NCBI GenBank assembly: GCA_018241425.1
Contig: JAFEDU010000002.1
Location: forward strand, 1,116,001 to 1,180,000
Reading direction: 5' to 3'
Origin: Pseudomonadota bacterium
GTDB lineage: Bacteria > Pseudomonadota > Gammaproteobacteria > Steroidobacterales > Steroidobacteraceae
DNA: 64,000 bases
Shown piece after piece: positions 59,750-64,000 of the stretch (positions are counted from its first letter, which is position 1; each line of letters begins with the position of its first letter). A model generated the notes under the pieces. That model was not told where the DNA came from. It worked only from the letters and a program-made list of their open reading frames with translations, and did no database searches. Position numbers and translations under genes: made by a program.

Positions 59750-60892
59750 ATGGCACGCCGCCCCAAGAAGCCCGCACCCGCCGCCGGTTCGCCCGGCGCG
59801 CGGCCGCTCACGGTCAACCTCGACGAGGTGCGTGCCCGCATCGACGCGGTGGACGAGGCGATCCACGGGCTCATCTCCGAGCGCGCGCGCCTCGCGCAGG
59901 CGGTCGGGATCTCCAAGGCCGCGAGCGGCCGCGCCGTGGACTTCTACCGCCCGGAGCGCGAGGCCCAGGTGCTGCGCCGCGCGCGTGAGCGCAACGAGGG
60001 GCCGCTGCGCGACGAGGAGGTGCTGCGCCTGTTCCGCGAGATCATGTCGGCATGCCTTGCGCAGCAGGAGCCGCTCAAGGTGGCGTTCCTCGGGCCCGAG
60101 GGCACCTTCACCCAGACCGCGGTGCTCAACCACTTCGGGCATTCGGTGCGCGCGCTGCCCCTGAGCTCCATCGACGAGGTCTTCCACGAGGTGGAGGCGG
60201 GCAACGCGGACTTTGGCGTCGTGCCCATCGAGAACTCCACGGAAGGCACCGTCAACCATACCCTTGACCGCTTCCTGAGCTCGCCGCTGAAGATCTGCGG
60301 CGAGGTCGAGCTGCGCATCCGCCAGCACCTCATGGGCAACATGGGGGCGCTGTCGCGCATCGTGCGCGTGTGCTCGCATCCCCAGTCGCTCGCGCAGTGC
60401 CGCGAGTGGCTGGATGAGCACCTGCCGGGCATCGAGCAGGTGCCGGTGTCCTCCAACGCCGAAGGGGCGCGCCGCGCCCGCGACGAGAAGGGCACGGCCG
60501 CGATCGCCGGGGAGACCGCCGCCGAGGTCTACGGGCTCAAGATCCTCGCCGCCGAGATCGAGGACCGGAGCGACAACACCACCCGCTTCCTGGTCCTCGG
60601 GCGCAAGCTGTTCGCGCCCTCGGGCGAGGACCGCACGACGCTCCTGGTTTCGGTTCTGCACACCGACGCGCCCGGCGCCCTGCAGCGCCTGCTCGAGCCG
60701 CTCGCGCGCCACCGCGTGAGCCTCACGCGCATCGAGTCGCGGCCATCCCGGCGGCGCAAGTGGGACTACGTGTTCTTCATCGACTTCGAGGGGCACGCCG
60801 AGGACAAGAACATCGCCAGGGCGCTCGCCGCGCTCAAGAAGCGCGCCTCGCTGTTTCGCATACTCGGATCCTATCCACGGGCCGTGCAGTGA
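59750..60892 (+). CDS. pheA: Bifunctional chorismate mutase/prephenate dehydratase
   Basis: Makes phenylpyruvate from chorismate. 380 aa: a short basic N-terminus, chorismate mutase helices (about 22-105, EVRARIDAVDEAIHGLISERARLAQAVG family block), prephenate dehydratase (about 108-290, FLGPEGTFTQTA, VPIENSTEGTVNHTLD), and ACT domain (about 300-375; GALQRLLEPLARHRVSLTRIESRPS) for phenylalanine feedback. ATG 59750. Overlaps aroA by GTGA. Confidence 0.95.
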   Translation: MARRPKKPAPAAGSPGARPLTVNLDEVRARIDAVDEAIHGLISERARLAQAVGISKAASGRAVDFYRPEREAQVLRRARERNEGPLRDEEVLRLFREIMSACLAQQEPLKVAFLGPEGTFTQTAVLNHFGHSVRALPLSSIDEVFHEVEAGNADFGVVPIENSTEGTVNHTLDRFLSSPLKICGEVELRIRQHLMGNMGALSRIVRVCSHPQSLAQCREWLDEHLPGIEQVPVSSNAEGARRARDEKGTAAIAGETAAEVYGLKILAAEIEDRSDNTTRFLVLGRKLFAPSGEDRTTLLVSVLHTDAPGALQRLLEPLARHRVSLTRIESRPSRRRKWDYVFFIDFEGHAEDKNIARALAALKKRASLFRILGSYPRAVQ

Positions 60893-62211
60893 GCGGCGGC
60901 GCGTCGCGCTACCGAGTCCAGCCCGGCGGCAGCGTGGGCGGGGAGCTGACGGTACCCGGGGACAAGTCGATCTCGCACCGGGCACTGATGTTCGGCGGGC
61001 TCGCGCAGGGCGTCACCCGCATCCACGGGTTCCTCGCCGGCGAGGACTGTCTGTCCACCGCGCGCGCGCTCGCAGACCTCGGGGTACGCATCGAGTTTCC
61101 GGCGCCGACGGAAGCGCGCATCGAGGGCACCGGCATGGCCGGCCTGCATGCCGCCCCGGGCGTGCTCGACATGGGCAATGCGGGCACGGCCATCCGCCTG
61201 ATGATGGGCCTGCTCGCCGGCGCCCCGTTCGCCTCCACGCTCATCGGGGACGCATCGCTCATGCGCCGCCCGATGGAGCGCGTGGCCCAGCCGCTGCGGC
61301 TGATGAGCGCCCGGATCGAGACCGAGGACGGCCGCCCACCGGTGCGCATCAGCCCGGTGCCGCACCTGAAGGCGATCCAGTACGCGCTCCCGGTCGCGAG
61401 CGCCCAGGTGAAGTCGGCGATCCTGCTGGCCGCGCTCAATGCCCGCGGGCGCACGCGGGTGACCGAGCCTGCGCCCTCGCGCGACCACACCGAGCGCATG
61501 CTCGCCGCCTTCGGGGTCGAGGTGCTGAAGGAGGGCGCCACCATCGCGCTCGAGGGCGGCCAAGCGCTGGCCGCGGCCGAGGTCGAGGTGCCGGCGGACT
61601 TCTCCTCGGCGGCCTTTTTCCTGGTCGCCGGCTGCCTCGCCGCCGCGCAGCCACTGGTGCTGCGCAACGTCGGTGTGAACCCAACACGCACCGGACTCCT
61701 CGAGATCCTGCAGCGGATGGGCGCGGACATCCGTGTCCGGGCCCGGCCGGCATCGGGGCGGGCCGGCGGGGAACCGATTGCCGACCTCGAGGTGCGCCGG
61801 AGCGAGCTTCGGGGCATCACGGTGCCGGAGTCCCTGGTGCCGCTGGCGATCGACGAATTCCCGGTGTTCTTCGTCGCGGCCGCCTGCGCGCGCGGGGAGA
61901 GCGTGGTGCGCGGGGCCGCCGAGCTGCGCGTCAAGGAATCCGACCGCCTGGCGGCCATGGCCGCAGGACTCACCACCCTCGGCATCGAGAACCAGCTCTT
62001 GCCGGATGGCCTGTGGCTGCGGGGCGCGGAAACCTTCGGCGGCGGCACCATCGACAGCCGCGGCGACCACCGCATCGCGATGGCGTTCGCGGTCGCCGCG
62101 CTGCGCGCGCGCGCGCCGCTCGAGATCCTGGACGTCGCCAACGTCGCGACCTCCTTCCCCGGATTCCTCGAACTCGCCCGCGGTTGCGGGTTGCGGATCG
62201 AGGCGGCTTAA
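60889..62211 (+). CDS. aroA: 3-phosphoshikimate 1-carboxyvinyltransferase (EPSP synthase)
   Basis: Penultimate step before chorismate. 440 aa: PGDKSISHRALM near residue 25, MGNAGTAIRLMMGLL, DASLMRRPMERV, EPAPSRDHTERML, NPTRTGLLEIL, ESLVPLAIDEFPVFFVAA with catalytic Asp/Glu region, and RVKESDRLAAMAAGL. GTG start overlapping the pheA stop. Confidence 0.96.
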   Translation: MSGGASRYRVQPGGSVGGELTVPGDKSISHRALMFGGLAQGVTRIHGFLAGEDCLSTARALADLGVRIEFPAPTEARIEGTGMAGLHAAPGVLDMGNAGTAIRLMMGLLAGAPFASTLIGDASLMRRPMERVAQPLRLMSARIETEDGRPPVRISPVPHLKAIQYALPVASAQVKSAILLAALNARGRTRVTEPAPSRDHTERMLAAFGVEVLKEGATIALEGGQALAAAEVEVPADFSSAAFFLVAGCLAAAQPLVLRNVGVNPTRTGLLEILQRMGADIRVRARPASGRAGGEPIADLEVRRSELRGITVPESLVPLAIDEFPVFFVAAACARGESVVRGAAELRVKESDRLAAMAAGLTTLGIENQLLPDGLWLRGAETFGGGTIDSRGDHRIAMAFAVAALRARAPLEILDVANVATSFPGFLELARGCGLRIEAA

Positions 62212-62232
62212 GCGCAGGCTCGCGCCCCTCCC

Positions 62233-62925
62233 ATGAGTGCAAGTGACATTGTCCCGGTGGTCGCCATCGACGGGCCGAGCGGCTCGGGCAAGGGCACCAT
62301 CAGCCGCGCCGTCGCCCGCCGGGTCGGCTGGCACCTGCTCGACAGCGGCGCCCTGTACCGGCTGGTTGCCCTTGCCGGCCAGCGCCGGGGGCTCGACCCC
62401 GACGACCGGGCAGGGCACGCCCAGGTCGCCCAGAAGATGGCCGTGGCCTTCGGCTCCGCAGCCGACGGCAGCGAGCAGGTCCTGCTCGAGGGCGAGGACG
62501 TCACCCTCGGCATCCGCTCCGAGGCGGCCGGTAACGGGGCCTCGCGCGTGGCGGCCTGGGCGGAGGTGCGCGGGGCCCTCATGCACCGCCAGCAGGCCTT
62601 CGCGCAGCCCCCCGGGCTGGTCGCCGACGGGCGCGACATGGGCACCGTGGTCTTCCCCCGGGCGCCGCTCAAGATATTCCTGACCGCCTCGGCCCAGGAG
62701 CGGGCCTTGCGGCGCCATAAGCAGTTGAAAGACAAGGGGTCTGATGTTAGCCTTCCCGCCCTTTCGCGCGAGATAGCCGAGCGGGATGCAAGGGACCAGA
62801 CCCGCCAGGTCGCACCCTTGAGGCCCGCGCCCGATGCCTGCGTGATCGACTCCACCGACCTGTCCGTGGAGGCGGTCGTGGGAAGGGTGCTGGAACTGGG
62901 GGCCGCTCGAGGCTTGTGGCGTTAA
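62233..62925 (+). CDS. cmk: Cytidylate kinase
   Basis: Phosphorylates CMP and dCMP. 230 aa: P-loop [12 protein letters not shown] (about residues 11-22), [46 protein letters not shown] lid and CMP-binding insert follow ([14 protein letters not shown]). It precedes rpsA as in E. coli. Confidence 0.95.
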   Translation: MSASDIVPVVAIDGPSGSGKGTISRAVARRVGWHLLDSGALYRLVALAGQRRGLDPDDRAGHAQVAQKMAVAFGSAADGSEQVLLEGEDVTLGIRSEAAGNGASRVAAWAEVRGALMHRQQAFAQPPGLVADGRDMGTVVFPRAPLKIFLTASAQERALRRHKQLKDKGSDVSLPALSREIAERDARDQTRQVAPLRPAPDACVIDSTDLSVEAVVGRVLELGAARGLWR

Positions 62926-62971
62926 GTCAAAGCCGGCTCGCCGCGAATCGCAAGGGAAGGTTTTGGAGGTT

Positions 62972-63053
62972 GGCACGCGCAGGATGCGGGTGCCTGTTCG
63001 TTTTTCCTGGCTCTTACGGATGAGGGGCCAGTATCGGCACGCATTGCGCGTGC
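62972..63053 (+). promoter_or_regulatory. rpsA leader with GGA-loop hairpins (S1 autoregulation candidate)
   Basis: Hairpin one: GGCAC-g-CGC (62972-62980)/GCG-g-GTGCC (62986-62994) with an AGGAT loop. Hairpin two: CTGGCTC (63007-63013)/GGGCCAG region (63025-63031) with TTACGGATGAG in the loop. Hairpin three: GCACGC/GCGTGC (63037-63053). S1 in enterobacteria controls its own mRNA through hairpins with GGA loops; two of the three loops here carry GGA. Confidence 0.55.
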
Positions 63054-63064
63054 GAAGTGAAGGT

Positions 63065-64000
63065 ATGACAGAAAGTTTCGCCCAGCTCTTCGAGCAAAGT
63101 CTCGCTAACCAGCGCATCCGCCCGGGAATGATTCTCACCGGGCTCATCGTGGACGTCACCGACGACGTCGTGATCGTCAACGTAGGCCTCAAGTCCGAGG
63201 CCGTCATCCCCCTCGAGCAGTTCAAGAACGAACGCGGCGAGGTCGAGGTCAAGACCGGCGACCAGGTGGAAGTCGCGCTTGACTCGGTGGAGGACGGCAC
63301 CGGCGAGACGCGCCTGTCGCGCGAGAAGGCCAAGCGTGCCCGCACCTGGACGCGGCTCGAGGAAGCATTCAACAAGTCCGAGATCGTGACCGGCGTCATC
63401 ACCGGCCGGGTCAAGGGTGGATTCACGGTCGAGATCGAGAACGTGCGCGCGTTCCTGCCCGGTTCTCTGGTGGACGTGCGCCCGGTGCGCGACACCTCCT
63501 ACCTCGAGGGCAAGCCGCTCGAGTTCAAGGTCATCAAGCTCGACCAGAAGCGCAACAACGTCGTGGTCTCGCGCCGCGCCGTCGTCGAGCAGGAATTCTC
63601 CGCCGAGCGCTCGGCGCTCATGGACAACCTGCAGGAAGGCGCCGTCGTGCGCGGCACGGTCAAGAACCTCACCGACTACGGTGCGTTCGTGGACCTCGGC
63701 GGCATCGATGGCCTCCTGCACATCACCGACATGGCGTGGAAGCGCGTCAAGCACCCGAGCGAGGTGGTCAAGGTCGGCGACGAGGTCGAGGTCCGGATCC
63801 TCAAGTTCGACCGCGAGCGTTCACGCGTCAGCCTGGGCCTCAAGCAGCTGGGGGCCGATCCCTGGCAGAACATCGCGCGCCGCTACCCGCCCAACACCCG
63901 CGTGTTCGGCAAGGTCACCAACATCGCCGACTACGGCGCGTTCGTGGAGATCGAGGACGGCGTCGAGGGCCTGGTGCACGTTTCCGAGATGGACTGGACC
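63065..64000 (+). CDS. rpsA: 30S ribosomal protein S1 (partial, runs off right edge)
   Basis: The largest ribosomal protein, which brings mRNAs to the 30S subunit. 312 residues are in the window. It begins [13 protein letters not shown] and contains consecutive S1 OB-fold repeats: about 20-90 and 105-175, then about 190-260 with [32 protein letters not shown], and about 275-312 with [35 protein letters not shown] (family blocks). ATG at 63065 has GAAGG upstream. The C-terminal repeats lie outside the window. Confidence 0.95.
   Translation, partial: MTESFAQLFEQSLANQRIRPGMILTGLIVDVTDDVVIVNVGLKSEAVIPLEQFKNERGEVEVKTGDQVEVALDSVEDGTGETRLSREKAKRARTWTRLEEAFNKSEIVTGVITGRVKGGFTVEIENVRAFLPGSLVDVRPVRDTSYLEGKPLEFKVIKLDQKRNNVVVSRRAVVEQEFSAERSALMDNLQEGAVVRGTVKNLTDYGAFVDLGGIDGLLHITDMAWKRVKHPSEVVKVGDEVEVRILKFDRERSRVSLGLKQLGADPWQNIARRYPPNTRVFGKVTNIADYGAFVEIEDGVEGLVHVSEMDWT

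Noticed and set aside
60871..63495. Long minus-strand open frame antisense to aroA, cmk and rpsA
   Set aside because: Composition and overlap show it is the shadow of well-recognised genes.

Overview
The window is a stretch of GC-rich (roughly two-thirds G+C or more) gammaproteobacterial chromosome with one mobile element at its left edge. The lineage call rests on gene order and gene content: gyrA next to serC, aroA-cmk-rpsA, ubiG and yciK close to gyrA, smc-zipA-ligA, trpS-scpA-scpB-rluB, rimP-nusA-infB-rbfA-truB-rpsO-pnp and dksA-gluQ. SMC/ScpAB (not MukBEF), a CxxT-type DksA and a divergent RluB fit the Xanthomonadales/Nevskiales/Steroidobacterales side of the class better than the enterics. 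I cannot name a genus.

Layout. 1-4304: an integrated element. It holds a minus-strand operon of three small overlapping genes (the last leaves the window), a divergent pair of small helix-turn-helix-like genes, a resolvase-domain protein without the usual nucleophile serine, and a large serine recombinase whose 3' end runs into an initiator tRNA-fMet gene. 4450-7494: a TonB-like membrane protein, a HIT hydrolase and the glutathione-dependent formaldehyde pair frmA-gfa. 7589-12727: an FMN hydroxy-acid oxidase and two large lipoproteins. 13037-19861: rhlE, copC-copD, a secreted metallopeptidase, a GST, a 2OG dioxygenase, csrA and an OmpA-family protein. 19982-25220: an autoregulated histidine utilisation operon, hutC-hutU-hutI-hutH, with a visible HutC-type operator.

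25262-33966: the transcription/translation operon rimP-nusA-infB-rbfA-truB, preceded by a structured leader with terminators (attenuator-like), then rpsO and pnp. 34030-36702: phaR, gluQ, dksA, queF on the minus strand. 36762-43214: smc-zipA-ligA. 43286-45116: PPIase, bolA, yciB (minus). 45239-49760: yciO/Sua5-like, trpS, scpA, scpB, rluB. 49718-54610 (minus): yciK, a squalene/phytoene-synthase-fold protein, rmuC, ubiG and an amidohydrolase that has lost its metal ligands. 54794-64000: gyrA, then serC-serA-pheA-aroA-cmk-rpsA, linking serine and aromatic synthesis to translation. rpsA is cut by the window end.

Themes. Both halves of the SMC-ScpAB condensin lie within 12 kb. The most unusual material is the tRNA-fMet-targeting serine recombinase element with its nucleophile-less partner, the four-ligand-less MtaD-like protein beside ubiG, and two candidate autoregulatory RNA leaders (rimP and rpsA).
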